60,000 nucleotides of DNA from Membranipora membranacea (taxonomy: Eukaryota; Bryozoa; Gymnolaemata; Cheilostomatida; Membraniporidae). Below are positions 1-10,989 of this stretch, piece by piece; within the stretch, counting starts at the first letter, position 1, and each line of letters starts with the position of its first letter. The notes beneath the pieces are model-generated. The model did no database searches and was not told the DNA's origin. It saw nothing but the letters and a program-made list of their open reading frames with translations. Both the position numbers and the translations under genes were made by a program. The stretch lies in contig OU612071.1 in assembly GCA_914767715.1 (NCBI GenBank), forward strand, positions 24,551,681 to 24,611,680, written 5' to 3'.

Positions 1-3000
1 TAAAAAGGAAATAGCCACTGCATTGTGGTAATCATAATAGACAATAGAATACGACATCACATCCTGTCCTGCTGGTTAACTTCATTCCTATGCTATGATA
101 TGTGGATTGGCGATTTGAAAAAAGACCAAAACCTGTTTGGGAAGAGACATACAGCAAACCTTACATGAAGAACGTAGTGCTCTCCAAAACAAGATTCACA
201 GGTTTTGTGCTCATATTCTCCTCAATATTTTGTTCGCTTTTTTCTTCACATTTTCATTTTTTCACTTTTACAGTAGCAGACCACCATAGATTTATTGGTG
301 TTGAGGCCCATTCATGAAGCAATCGCGCAGTCACAATTGACTGTTGATTCATAATACCCTTACCCTTACCCCATATCTTAAGTTTGGTCGGCAAAATTGG
401 GGAAGTCATGGATTCACTTATTGCCACAGAGCATGAAATAACACAATAGTTGGAATCCTGCCATGCAACCTGATAATTACCCTGTGCATTATTGCATACC
501 TGATTTAGACCATGAAGATTTGGTCAATATCTACCAAAAACACAAGCTGTAAAGGTTAAACATGATGGCCAGCAGAAGCGCAGGTTTTTTTTTCAATTTA
601 CCACTGGAGTATTCACAATGATGCCCAAGCCTTCTGGGAAAATTCAGCAGTCACTGTCTGTCATGTTGGCGTTGCAACCCTGAATTCCAGACAACAAAGG
701 TTGGCATGTTTATTACCATTACATGCTGCTAGACATGACCATTCCTCTTTCCTCCCAGTCTTCAGACATTATCTTTCAGATGCAGAGGTCAAATACTGGT
801 TTAGGCCAACGGAGAGGAGATAAAGCGATCCTCCAGATCCATCCTCGCTATCCCTATGACCCTAATGATCCATCACTGGCATTGCTGCATGTAATTCCTC
901 ATTCTTCACATACCTTTTCGACCATGGGCACATGTCACTGTTGGCTTTGGCAAGAGGAAGAGATGCCAAATGAAAATCAGGTTTACCGACCCATGAGCCT
1001 TATAGTAGCCAGATGACCAACTCATCAATTCAGTACATGCAGATTTTTATGGCTTGCTCATACCCAACCAAATCAGCATCTCATTCAACCATCCTGCTCA
1101 CGCCTCACACAATCAAAAATGCAAATCCTCCCAACCCGCCTGTTGTTTTGCTTGGCACAGACTATGACCCTCAGAAGCTGAGCGCCGAGAAGAGGAGTTG
1201 CTTTTATTTTCAGATCAGCTCAAAAACTGCCTTTTAAAGCCAGTGAACATCTGCTCTCCTGCGCAACGACTGCGACAGTAATAGCATGATATCAGTGACG
1301 CATAAAGAACCGCAACAAACCATAGAAAAAGTGAGTAGGCAGTCTAATTATGGAGAAAATCGAGTATCAAACACAATATTGACTACTCATTTTCTTAGGC
1401 CACAAAAACTCAGTGAGTCGCATCTCCTTCCAAAGAACTTAGTGATTTGTGACAGAAAATTTTCTTGCCCAATTTATCATACCCTGTCACTTTTTTTTGG
1501 ATAATGCTGTTTGAAAATCTGCAAAAAACCATGAAGCATATAAATCATCCACTTGTTTTTCTATTGTGACTGGAGATATAGGGTCTGAAGGGTGGTTCAA
1601 GTACCCTGCTATATCGCGATTGTCATTTTCATCCTTTGCTATGTTTTAGGTTGATCCATTCAATAACAACGGATATGAAGCTGTGGTCAGCTCTGTACCA
1701 ACAAGGCTGTCAAGCTGGAAATAGGTAAATGTAGCTTGAACAAGATGACTGCAGACAACACATCTGATTAAAGACGTGTCGCTGCAAATGTAAGTAACTA
1801 TCATAATCATTGACCTGATGTCTCATGATAGTGTACCCACCAACTATGTCTTTATAAAAGTACTTTAATTTTTTTAATTAACTTAGGTTAACTAGAGATT
1901 CGAACCAATGGTTAATCATTTGGTGTCATGATCCACAAGCCCGGCACATTCTAAGCACTCACAGAAATCCGGAGCAGTGTAAGTTCTGGAAAAAGTAAAT
2001 AAAATTCAGCATGCATGCAAGCATTTTCCCTGTATAAATTGTAATGGTAAATCAAATATCTGATTTGTCCGTGAAAGTCAATGTGTTTATAAGTTTTGAG
2101 ACTTCATACTTACAGATTAAAGTTGGCGCATCATGCTGAAAGCCGTTGGATAATTGGCACTGGTATCGGCCTCCTGGCATTAATCCATCATGAGACATAA
2201 TAGATAGCGGAAGCAGGTGAAGAGTGAGAAGGTAGGATACTTTTTACAGGATTTGAGATAAGTTTGACAATAAAGAGTGGTCTAGACCAACATGTTAGCA
2301 CAATCGATACTTATTTATGTAAAACTACCCTGCTTTTATTGTCGAGGTATAACCAGGTACCCGTTTCACATTTAATTATTATTTTTTATCCACTGACACC
2401 TGTATCATGAATGATATGCCACATACATATTGCAGAAGCATCTGTGATAGTCGAGTCCATTGTGAAGAAGGTTATGGGAACCGGCAGCTCATACGTGTAT
2501 ATGACAGAAGTGTAACATCATTATGACTAAAACAAAGCAACTTAAGCATTGTCCACTCAGAAATTCTACAGAGAAAGTTATGGTAAGATAACATCATAGC
2601 TAACTTGGTCAAGGATGATTCAAGCTTCAAGCCCCAAACTCCAACCTCATAAGATAGAATATCAATATCATTGCCGCTTTAAATTGCCTAAATAATATAA
2701 TAATATTGCCACAATGAGATCTGATGCATTTTAAGTTTAACTTACTTGGTTCCTGTCACTCACTATGCCTTCAATAACACTATCAAAGGCTCTTGAATGG
2801 CGCTATCAAAGATAGGAAACTATCTTTAAAGGCATTTTTGTTTGTTTTTATAATCGCATCCCTCAAATTTCTAGGGGTTCAAGAAGAGTGATTGGTATCT
2901 CGATCTGCTCGATCGCTCTGCTGCCCTTGCAATCTTCAAAGGTCAATGGTGCTTTAACATATTGAACTGTTAAGCCTGAGCTGAAATATATATTATGTAT

Positions 3001-4400
3001 ATATATAAACATATAAATAGATATGCCATGTAAATGATGAGGTAGTTCTTGACTTATTCCAGTCCAACTAGAATAGATAATACCTGGTCTCCATGTTTAC
3101 ATACTATTAAAATTAATAATTTGGTTGAATTTGGTTGAACAAAACCTGCAAAAACAATTAATTTACAGAATTCTATGTCAACTTTGCACTGATCAAAAAG
3201 ATACAAAGTAATTTTGATGCGTTTATATTACTAATGGCTTTATGCTGTCAAAAAAGCCTTGCTTGTTATTCCTGCACAAACTGACTGTCAACTATCCACT
3301 GACCACATTTACAGGTATAATAGGACTGTTAGGAATAACATGATACACTGAGTGATAGTCAAACTTTACTTAATGTGTTATGATACCTATTGGAAGTTAG
3401 GATGACTGCCTGTTATTGTAGGCTGAGTAAATGTTCTCACCACAGTGTGTTATTACTGTAGGTGAAATGCTGCGTGTAACTTGTACATTGTGGGCAATGA
3501 GATGTTCAGTCCTAGTATATATACGGCGATCTCTGTAACTGTTACAAAGTAAGTACATATTATAATATGCATGACACATAATTTAAAGTGACACATGAAT
3601 TTCATATCACAACTTGTGAATGACCGATTGGAGTACATTCAGGTGTCAAATCTAGATGGGGATTTCAGCGCCCATTTCCACCATAGGCAATAGAGCAAAA
3701 ATATTCTAGCAAACAATTTAAATCTCCTCCATTTGTAATTTGTAGCATTGTGTGCCCTACAACCTAAAAATATGCATCCGAATGTATTGGAGTGAACTAG
3801 AAACCAACACCAAATAACTTGGTCAACAGCTCCAGGTAGATTCATTCTTTCATCAATAATAGAATGCTCAGATTAGATCATGAATAAATCATACTAATAT
3901 CAATACAGTTTAGATTGACTCATAAAGAGGCAATAACAGTTTATTTCAAGTATCCATGAGCAAGGCAGCTTGGCAATATTCTTCAAGATATTGTATTTCT
4001 TTTATTGTATGTTGAATAAACGAGGCCATAAGTGGCACCTTGATCATACTGGTTTGTGCATAATTATTTGGTTTTGCAAGGCTTATTATTTTGGGTCTGT
4101 GTGTACAGTCTGTGGCATTATTGTGCAAAAACTGCATTGCATTATGCAATAAATATTCATCACAAAAGAAGTTTAAAGATAGTGCAAAGAATTGGAACAA
4201 TGTTGCTCAGATGAGACTTCAACCTAAACTGGAAAAAATCCAAAACTGATCACACAATTCGGCATTCCTTTTTCTCAATGCAGCAATCAATCATCATTTT
4301 GGTACCAACACATTCTTTAAATAATATCCTGACATTCTTTCTTCCCTTGTCAACACTTTCTTATAGTACTTACCTTTACTCACCTTCATTGTGATGAATA
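1..4400. other. Non-coding stretch, no gene recognised
   Basis: Only short open frames without recognisable motifs or convincing splice signals are present on either strand. Base composition is AT-rich with T- and A-runs, as in animal intergenic or intronic DNA. I found no RNA gene, long tandem array or inverted repeat here. Confidence 0.6.
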
Positions 4401-4439
4401 CCTAAGACTACTATCCTACTTGCTTTTGCTCGCAAATAC

Positions 4440-6955
4440 TAACTCCGCTTGCCTACACTTACTATACTTGCTTCCACTGACCTACATTCACTTTCCCATG
4501 CCTACAACTGTCTTCAATTAAAGCCAATTGCCTGCACTGGCCTCCACTCACCATCCATTTACTTCTACTTGCATCCACTTGCTTTCACTTAATTCCACTT
4601 GCGCCATCGCTTACGTCCACCAACTCGAACTTGCCTTTACTTTCATCCACTTACATCCAACTTGCTTCCACTTGCGTGTGCTTACTACACTTGCCTACAC
4701 TAACTTCCGCTTGCCTACACTAACTTCCGTTTGCATACACTGACTTCCTCTTGCATACACATGCTTTTGCTTGCCTAAACTGCCATTCCCTTGCCCACAC
4801 ATATTTCTGCTTGATTACACTGAATTCCACTTGCCTACACTTCTGCTTACACTACACTAACTTGCCGCTTGCATCCACTTGCCTACACTTACTTCCTCTT
4901 GCCTTCACCTATTCCCACTTGCTTCCACTTGCATACACGCCTTTCACTTCTTACCGCTTGCTTACTGATGCGTCCGCTAGCGTACACTCCGTTCAACTTG
5001 CATACACTCCCTTCAACTTGCCTACACTTCCTTTCTCTTGCCCGCTTTTATACGCATATTTCTGCTTGCCCACACTTACATTCACTCGCATCCATTTGCA
5101 ACCACTTGCCTTACTTACTCTCGCTTGCCTTCACTTACTCTCGCTTGCCCTCACTTACTCCCGCTTGCGTTTACTTAGTCTCACTTGCCTTTACTTAGTC
5201 TCGCTTGCCTTTACTTATTCTCGCTTGCATTCAATTAGTATTGCTTGCCTTCAATTACTCTCACTTACTCTCACCTGCCTTTGCTTACTCTCACTTGCTT
5301 CCACTTACTTACACTTGCCTTCGCTTACTCTTACTGCTTCCAGTTATTTCCACTTGCTTCCATTTGCCTTTACTTATTCTCACTTGCCTTTACTTATTCT
5401 CACTTGCCTTCACTTATTTGCACTTGCATACATTTATTCTCATGTGCCTTCACTTATTCTCACTTTTCTTTACTTACTCTCACTTGCCTTGACTTACTTG
5501 CGCTTACTCTCACTTGCCTTCACTTACTTGCACTTAATCTCGTTTGCCTTCGCTTACTCTCATTTACTCTCACTTGCCTTCACTTGCACTCAGTTGCCTT
5601 CACTTGCTCTCACTTGCCTTCACTTGCTCTCACTTGCCTTCACTTATTCTCAATTGCCATCACTTGCCTTCACTTGCCTTCACTTGCCTTCACTTGCCTT
5701 CACTTACTCTCACTTGGCTTCACTTACTCTCACTTGCCTTCACTTGCTCTCAGTTGCCTTCACTTGCTCTCACGTGCCTTCACTTGCCTTCACTTGCCTT
5801 CACTTGCCTTCACTTGCCTTCACTTGCCTTGACTTGCCTTCACTTGCCTTGACTTGCCTTGACTTGCCTTGATTTGCCTTCACTTGCCTTCACTTGCCTT
5901 CACTTGCCTTCACTTGCCTTCACTTGCCTTCACTTGCCTTCACTTGCCTTCACTTGCCTTCACTTGCCATCACTTGCCATCACTTGCCATCACTTGCCAT
6001 CACTTGCCATCACTTGCCATCACTTGCCATCACTTGCCATCACTTGCCATCACTTGCCATCACTTGCCATCACTTGCCTTCACTTGCCTTCACTTGCCTT
6101 CACTTGCCTTCACTTGCCTTCACTTGCCTTCACTTGCCTTCACTTGCCTTCACTTGCCTTCACTTGCCTTCACTTGCCTTCACTTGCCTTCACTTGCCTT
6201 CACTTGCCTTCACTTGCCTTCACTTACCCTCACTTACTCTCACTTACTCTCACTTACTCTCACTTACTCTCACTTACTCTCACTTACTCTCACTTACTCT
6301 CACTTGGCTTCACTTGCTCTCACTTGCCTTCACTTGCTCTCACTTGCCTTCACCAGCTCTCGCTCATCTTCGCTTGCTCTCGGTTACTCTCACTTACCGT
6401 CGCTTGCCTTCACTTACTTGCACTTACTCTCACTTGCCTTCGCTTGCCTTCACTCTCATCTGCTTCTGCTTGATTCCACTTGCATCTACTTACTTCTACT
6501 TACCAACACTTACTGCCGCTTGCTTCCACGTACTTCCGCTTATTTCTGCTTGCTTCCACTTGCTTCAACTTACTTCCGCTTACTTCGACTTATTTCCATT
6601 TGCCTACACTTACCTCCACTTGCCTACACTTACTTCCCTTGCTTTGACTTACATCCGCTTGCATCCACTTGCTTCCGCTTGCATCCACTTACTTCCGCTT
6701 GCTTTCACTTACAACCACTTGATTCCACTTACTTCCGCTTCCTCCCACCTACTTCCATTTACTTCCACTAGCATCTACTCCCTTCCACTTGCCTACAGTT
6801 ATCCCCACTCACCAACACTTACCTAAACATGCTTCCACATGCTTAAACTGGCTCCAACACGCTCCTGCTTGCCCCCACTTGCCCCCACTTGCCCCCACTT
6901 GCCCCCACTTGCCCCCACTTGCCCCCACTTGCCCCCACTTGCCCCCACTTGCCCT
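4440..6955 (+). repeat. 10-bp minisatellite array (CACTTGCCTT family), forward orientation
   Basis: The array is built of a degenerate decamer, best preserved as CACTTGCCTT, with variants CACTTGCCAT (a homogeneous block at about 5970-6070), CACTTACTCT (about 6225-6300) and CTTGCCCCCA (about 6870-6950). Units are diverged at the left edge and most homogeneous at 5780-6220, so the array seems to have grown from inside. All three frames stay open over long distances because the unit lacks stop codons and 10 is not a multiple of 3. The resulting Leu/Ser/Cys/His-rich frames are a by-product of the repeat and not genes. Confidence 0.95.
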
Positions 6956-8125
6956 CGGGAGCAAGTGGGAGTAAGTGGGAGTAAGTGGAGGCAAGCAGGA
7001 GCGTGTTGGAGCCAGTTTAAGCATGTGGAAGCATGTTTAGGTAAGTGTTGGTGAGTGGGGATAACTGTAGGCAAGTGGAAGGGAGTAGATGCTAGTGGAA
7101 GTAAATGGAAGTAGGTGGGAGGAAGCGGAAGTAAGTGGAATCAAGTGGTTGTAAGTGAAAGCAAGCGGAAGTAAGTGGATGCAAGCGGAAGCAAGTGGAT
7201 GCAAGCGGATGTAAGTCAAAGCAAGGGAAGTAAGTGTAGGCAAGTGGAGGTAAGTGTAGGCAAATGGAAATAAGTCGAAGTAAGCGGAAGTAAGTTGAAG
7301 CAAGTGGAAGCAAGCAGAAATAAGCGGAAGTACGTGGAAGCAAGCGGCAGTAAGTGTTGGTAAGTAGAAGTAAGTAGATGCAAGTGGAATCAAGCAGAAG
7401 CAGATGAGAGTGAAGGCAAGCGAAGGCAAGTGAGAGTAAGTGCAAGTAAGTGAAGGCAAGCGACGGTAAGTGAGAGTATCCGAGAGCAAGCGAAGATGAG
7501 CGAGAGCTGGTGAAGGCAAGTGAGAGCAAGTGAAGGCAAGTGAGAGCAAGTGAAGCCAAGTGAGAGTAAGTGAGAGTAAGTGAGAGTAAGTGAGAGTAAG
7601 TGAGAGTAAGTGAGAGTAAGTGAGAGTAAGTGAGGGTAAGTGAAGGCAAGTGAAGGCAAGTGAAGGCAAGTGAAGGCAAGTGAAGGCAAGTGAAGGCAAG
7701 TGAAGGCAAGTGAAGGCAAGTGAAGGCAAGTGAAGGCAAGTGAAGGCAAGTGAAGGCAAGTGAAGGCAAGTGAAGGCAAGTGAAGGCAAGTGATGGCAAG
7801 TGATGGCAAGTGATGGCAAGTGATGGCAAGTGATGGCAAGTGATGGCAAGTGATGGCAAGTGATGGCAAGTGATGGCAAGTGATGGCAAGTGATGGCAAG
7901 TGATGGCAAGTGATGGCAAGTGATGGCAAGTGAAGGCAAGTGAAGGCAAGTGAAGGCAAGTGAAGGCAAGTGAAGGCAAGTGAAGGCAAGTGAAGGCAAG
8001 TGAAGGCACGTGAGAGCAAGTGAAGGCAACTGAGAGCAAGTGAAGGCAACTGAGTGCAAGTGAAGGCAAGTGAGAGTAAATGAGAGTAAGCGAAGGCAAA
8101 CGAGATTAAGTGCAAGTAAGTGAAG
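5740..8125. repeat. Large palindrome made of decamer arrays
   Basis: The right half (about 6990-8125) is the reverse complement of the left half (about 5740-6873). Non-repetitive landmarks mirror precisely: the ends of equivalent frames fall at 6771 and 7092, and other equivalents at 6789/7074 and 6839/7024, all giving a centre of 6931.5. Unit numbers differ between the arms in the homogeneous blocks, and a few bases differ (for example one arm reads GTATCCGAGAG where the mirror predicts GTAACCGAGAG). The spacer (6874-6989) holds CTTGCCCCCA decamers, with the orientation switch near 6955. Confidence 0.92.
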
Positions 8126-8128
8126 GCA
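6990..8128 (-). repeat. 10-bp minisatellite array, reverse orientation (right palindrome arm)
   Basis: The same decamer family is read as TGAAGGCAAG, TGATGGCAAG (block about 7790-7930) and TGAGAGTAAG (block about 7560-7630). The order of variant blocks mirrors the forward array. The long frames on the minus strand are repeat by-products. Confidence 0.94.
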
Positions 8129-8268
8129 AGTGGGGGCAAGTGGGGGCAAGTGGGGGCAAGTGGGGGCAAGTGGGGGCAAGTGGGGGCAAGTGGGGGCAAG
8201 TGGGGGCAAGTGGGGGCAAGTGGGGGCAAGTGGGGGCAAGTGGGGGCAAGTGGGGGCAAGTGGGGGCA
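8129..8268 (+). repeat. Block of 14 near-identical TGGGGGCAAG decamers
   Basis: This block is homogeneous and sits between the diverged reverse array and the 33-bp array. The same decamer, in reverse complement, fills the palindrome centre at 6870-6950. Its GGGGGCAAG core is also the last 9 bases of each following 33-bp unit, so it links the two arrays. Confidence 0.95.
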
Positions 8269-9440
8269 AGCTCTTCGAATCTAAAAATTTAAAAGGGGGC
8301 AAGCTCTTCGAATCTAAAAATTTAAAAGGGGGCAAGCTCTTCGAATCTAAAAATTTAAAAGGGGGCAAGCTCTTCGAATCTAAAAATTTAAAAGGGGGCA
8401 AGCTCTTCGAATCTAAAAATTTAAAAGGGGGCAAGCTCTTCGAATCTAAAAATTTAAAAGGGGGCAAGCTCTTCGAATCTAAAAATTTAAAAGGGGGCAA
8501 GCTCTTCGAATCTAAAAATTTAAAAGGGGGCAAGCTCTTCGAATCTAAAAATTTAAAAGGGGGCAAGCTCTTCGAATCTAAAAATTTAAAAGGGGGCAAG
8601 CTCTTCGAATCTAAAAATTTAAAAGGGGGCAAGCTCTTCGAATCTAAAAATTTAAAAGGGGGCAAGCTCTTCGAATCTAAAAATTTAAAAGGGGGCAAGC
8701 TCTTCGAATCTAAAAATTTAAAAGGGGGCAAGCTCTTCGAATCTAAAAATTTAAAAGGGGGCAAGCTCTTCGAATCTAAAAATTTAAAAGGGGGCAAGCT
8801 CTTCGAATCTAAAAATTTAAAAGGGGGCAAGCTCTTCGAATCTAAAAATTTAAAAGGGGGCAAGCTCTTCGAATCTAAAAATTTAAAAGGGGGCAAGCTC
8901 TTCGAATCTAAAAATTTAAAAGGGGGCAAGCTCTTCGAATCTAAAAATTTAAAAGGGGGCAAGCTCTTCGAATCTAAAAATTTAAAAGGGGGCAAGCTCT
9001 TCGAATCTAAAAATTTAAAAGGGGGCAAGCTCTTCGAATCTAAAAATTTAAAAGGGGGCAAGCTCTTCGAATCTAAAAATTTAAAAGGGGGCAAGCTCTT
9101 CGAATCTAAAAATTTAAAAGGGGGCAAGCTCTTCGAATCTAAAAATTTAAAAGGGGGCAAGCTCTTCGAATCTAAAAATTTAAAAGGGGGCAAGCTCTTC
9201 GAATCTAAAAATTTAAAAGGGGGCAAGCTCTTCGAATCTAAAAATTTAAAAGGGGGCAAGCTCTTCGAATCTAAAAATTTAAAAGGGGGCAAGCTCTTCG
9301 AATCTAAAAATTTAAAAGGGGGCAAGCTCTTCGAATCTAAAAATTTAAAAGGGGGCAAGCTCTTCGAATCTAAAAATTTAAAAGGGGGCAAGCTCTTCGA
9401 ATCTAAAAATTTAAAAGGGGGCAAGCTCTTCGAATCTAAA
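8269..9440 (+). repeat. 33-bp satellite array, about 35-36 near-identical copies
   Basis: The unit starts CTCTTCGAATCT, continues through an A/T-rich segment (AAAAATTTAAAA) and ends GGGGGCAAG. I saw essentially no differences between copies, which points to recent expansion or homogenisation. Because 33 is divisible by three, each frame repeats an 11-residue peptide, which creates long open frames on both strands. There is no Met context, splice signal or unit divergence that would suggest a real protein. The unit is a fusion of the preceding GGGGGCAAG decamer with a new 24-bp module. Confidence 0.95.
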
Positions 9441-9540
9441 AATTCTTCCCCCGCATCGAATCTGGGCATTTAAAAGGGGGCAAGTTCTTCCCCCGCATCG
9501 AATCTGGGCATTTAAAAGGGGGCAAGTTCTTCCCCCGCAT
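9441..9540 (+). repeat. Transitional ~42-bp units joining the 33-bp and 61-bp arrays
   Basis: Two to three units combine TTCTTCCCCCGCATCGAATCTGG (the start of the 61-bp unit) with CATTTAAAAGGGGGCAAG (the end of the 33-bp unit). They share CGAATCT with both neighbours and look like recombinant intermediates. Confidence 0.85.
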
Positions 9541-10291
9541 CGAATCTGGGCCACGCTGCGAAGGGCTGGGGCCCTCCTTGCGCGTCCAGCTTCCCCCGCA
9601 TCGAATCTGGGCCACGCTGCGAAGGGCTGGGGCCCTCCTTGCGCGTCCAGCTTCCCCCGCATCGAATCTGGGCCACGCTGCGAAGGGCTGGGGCCCTCCT
9701 TGCGCGTCCAGCTTCCCCCGCATCGAATCTGGGCCACGCTGCGAAGGGCTGGGGCCCTCCTTGCGCGTCCAGCTTCCCCCGCATCGAATCTGGGCCACGC
9801 TGCGAAGGGCTGGGGCCCTCCTTGCGCGTCCAGCTTCCCCCGCATCGAATCTGGGCCACGCTGCGAAGGGCTGGGGCCCTCCTTGCGCGTCCAGCTTCCC
9901 CCGCATCGAATCTGGGCCACGCTGCGAAGGGCTGGGGCCCTCCTTGCGCGTCCAGCTTCCCCCGCATCGAATCTGGGCCACGCTGCGAAGGGCTGGGGCC
10001 CTCCTTGCGCGTCCAGCTTCCCCCGCATCGAATCTGGGCCACGCTGCGAAGGGCTGGGGCCCTCCTTGCGCGTCCAGCTTCCCCCGCATCGAATCTGGGC
10101 CACGCTGCGAAGGGCTGGGGCCCTCCTTGCGCGTCCAGCTTCCCCCGCATCGAATCTGGGCCACGCTGCGAAGGGCTTGGGCCCTCCTTGCGCGTCCAGC
10201 TTCCCCCGCATCGAATCTGGGCCACGCTGCGAAGGGCTGGGGCCCTCCTTGCGCGTCCAGCTTCCCCCGCATCGAATCTGGGCCACGCTTC
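9541..10291 (+). repeat. 61-bp GC-rich satellite array, about 12 copies
   Basis: The unit contains CCCCCGCATCGAATCTGGGC, then CACGCTGCGAAGGGCTGGGG and CCCTCCTTGCGCGTCCAGCTT. Copies are almost identical; one has GGGCTTGGGC instead of GGGCTGGGGC near 10175. It is much richer in G+C than its surroundings. Frames on both strands are open because the unit has few stops, and three same-frame starts recur every 61 bp (9578, 9639, 9700). I consider none of them genes. The last unit breaks off inside the gypsy remnant near 10291-10305. Confidence 0.95.
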
Positions 10292-10304
10292 CCCCGCATT
10301 TTCG

Positions 10305-10985
10305 AAATATTCTCTTAACAACACCTACAGATCTTTCAGCCAAACCGTTATATTGTTGGTAACGAGTGCTACTCGTTGCATGACTAAAGCCAGAGTCACT
10401 CGCAAACTGTCGGAATTCCACACTTTTATACCCCAGACCATTGTCACCTCGTAGGTTTCTAGGGACTGCAACAGTACAAAATACTTTCTTGAAGGCACCT
10501 ATAATCCTTAGACTCGTCTGCGCTGATATAGGCACAGCCTCAATCCACTTACTATAATGGTCTACAAGAATGCAGTACAATTTATTTTCGAACACCATAA
10601 CGTCAGATGCGATCTCAATCCAAGGCCCCACTGGCAGTGAAGTTTCATGACAAGGCTCATGTTTAACTCTCATGTCTTTGATACGAACATCATATTGAGC
10701 CACCAGACCACCTGTTGATATGTGCATGTGGTCTATCAATATAGGCACTACGCAAACTAGCAGGTACGTAAAGCCTGTCAGGAAACAAGACAACCTTTGT
10801 GCACAGACAACTTATGACGACAAGTATATAAACACCTCAATTAACCTCTTAACTACTTGTATCTTGGCCAACCATCGACCAGATATTCTTTGCATTTAAA
10901 TGCGAATTCATCAGTCACATTGGCTTCAAACAACTCTACTTCATGTATATCAGGGACCAAGTCCTCAAACACTATCAATATAATA
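10305..10985 (-). pseudogene. Truncated Ty3/gypsy retroelement: integrase core with upstream linker
   Basis: Read on the minus strand, about 10980-10880 gives the usual RNase H-integrase linker of Metaviridae, including a GWPRYK segment. About 10690-10320 gives an integrase core with PWIEIASD (first Asp), LVDHYSKWIEA, a GDNG motif (second Asp) and NGLAERSV (the Glu). All three acidic positions are retained, but the linker holds a stop (about 10860) and the zinc-binding segment before the core is reduced to remnants. The protein breaks off after VKRIF, where the frame runs straight into the 61-bp satellite. No LTR, protease, RT or RNase H was found nearby. This is an old fragment, not an active element. 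The family assignment is firm; the exact clade is not resolved. Confidence 0.85.
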
Positions 10986-10989
10986 GTCA

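Noticed and set aside
4528-6826. Long open frames in all plus-strand frames, Leu/Ser/Cys/His-rich
   Set aside because: They come from a 10-bp repeat without stop codons; all three frames give the same periodic peptide. No start context or splice support.
7037-9469. 810-codon minus-strand frame
   Set aside because: It spans the decamer arm and the 33-bp array and is periodic throughout, so it is not a plausible protein.
4440-10291. CRISPR array
   Set aside because: Repeats are directly adjacent with no unique spacers, and the DNA is metazoan.
9411-10793. 460-codon minus-strand frame treated as one gene
   Set aside because: Only the upper part is integrase; the rest is 61-bp satellite in frame by chance.
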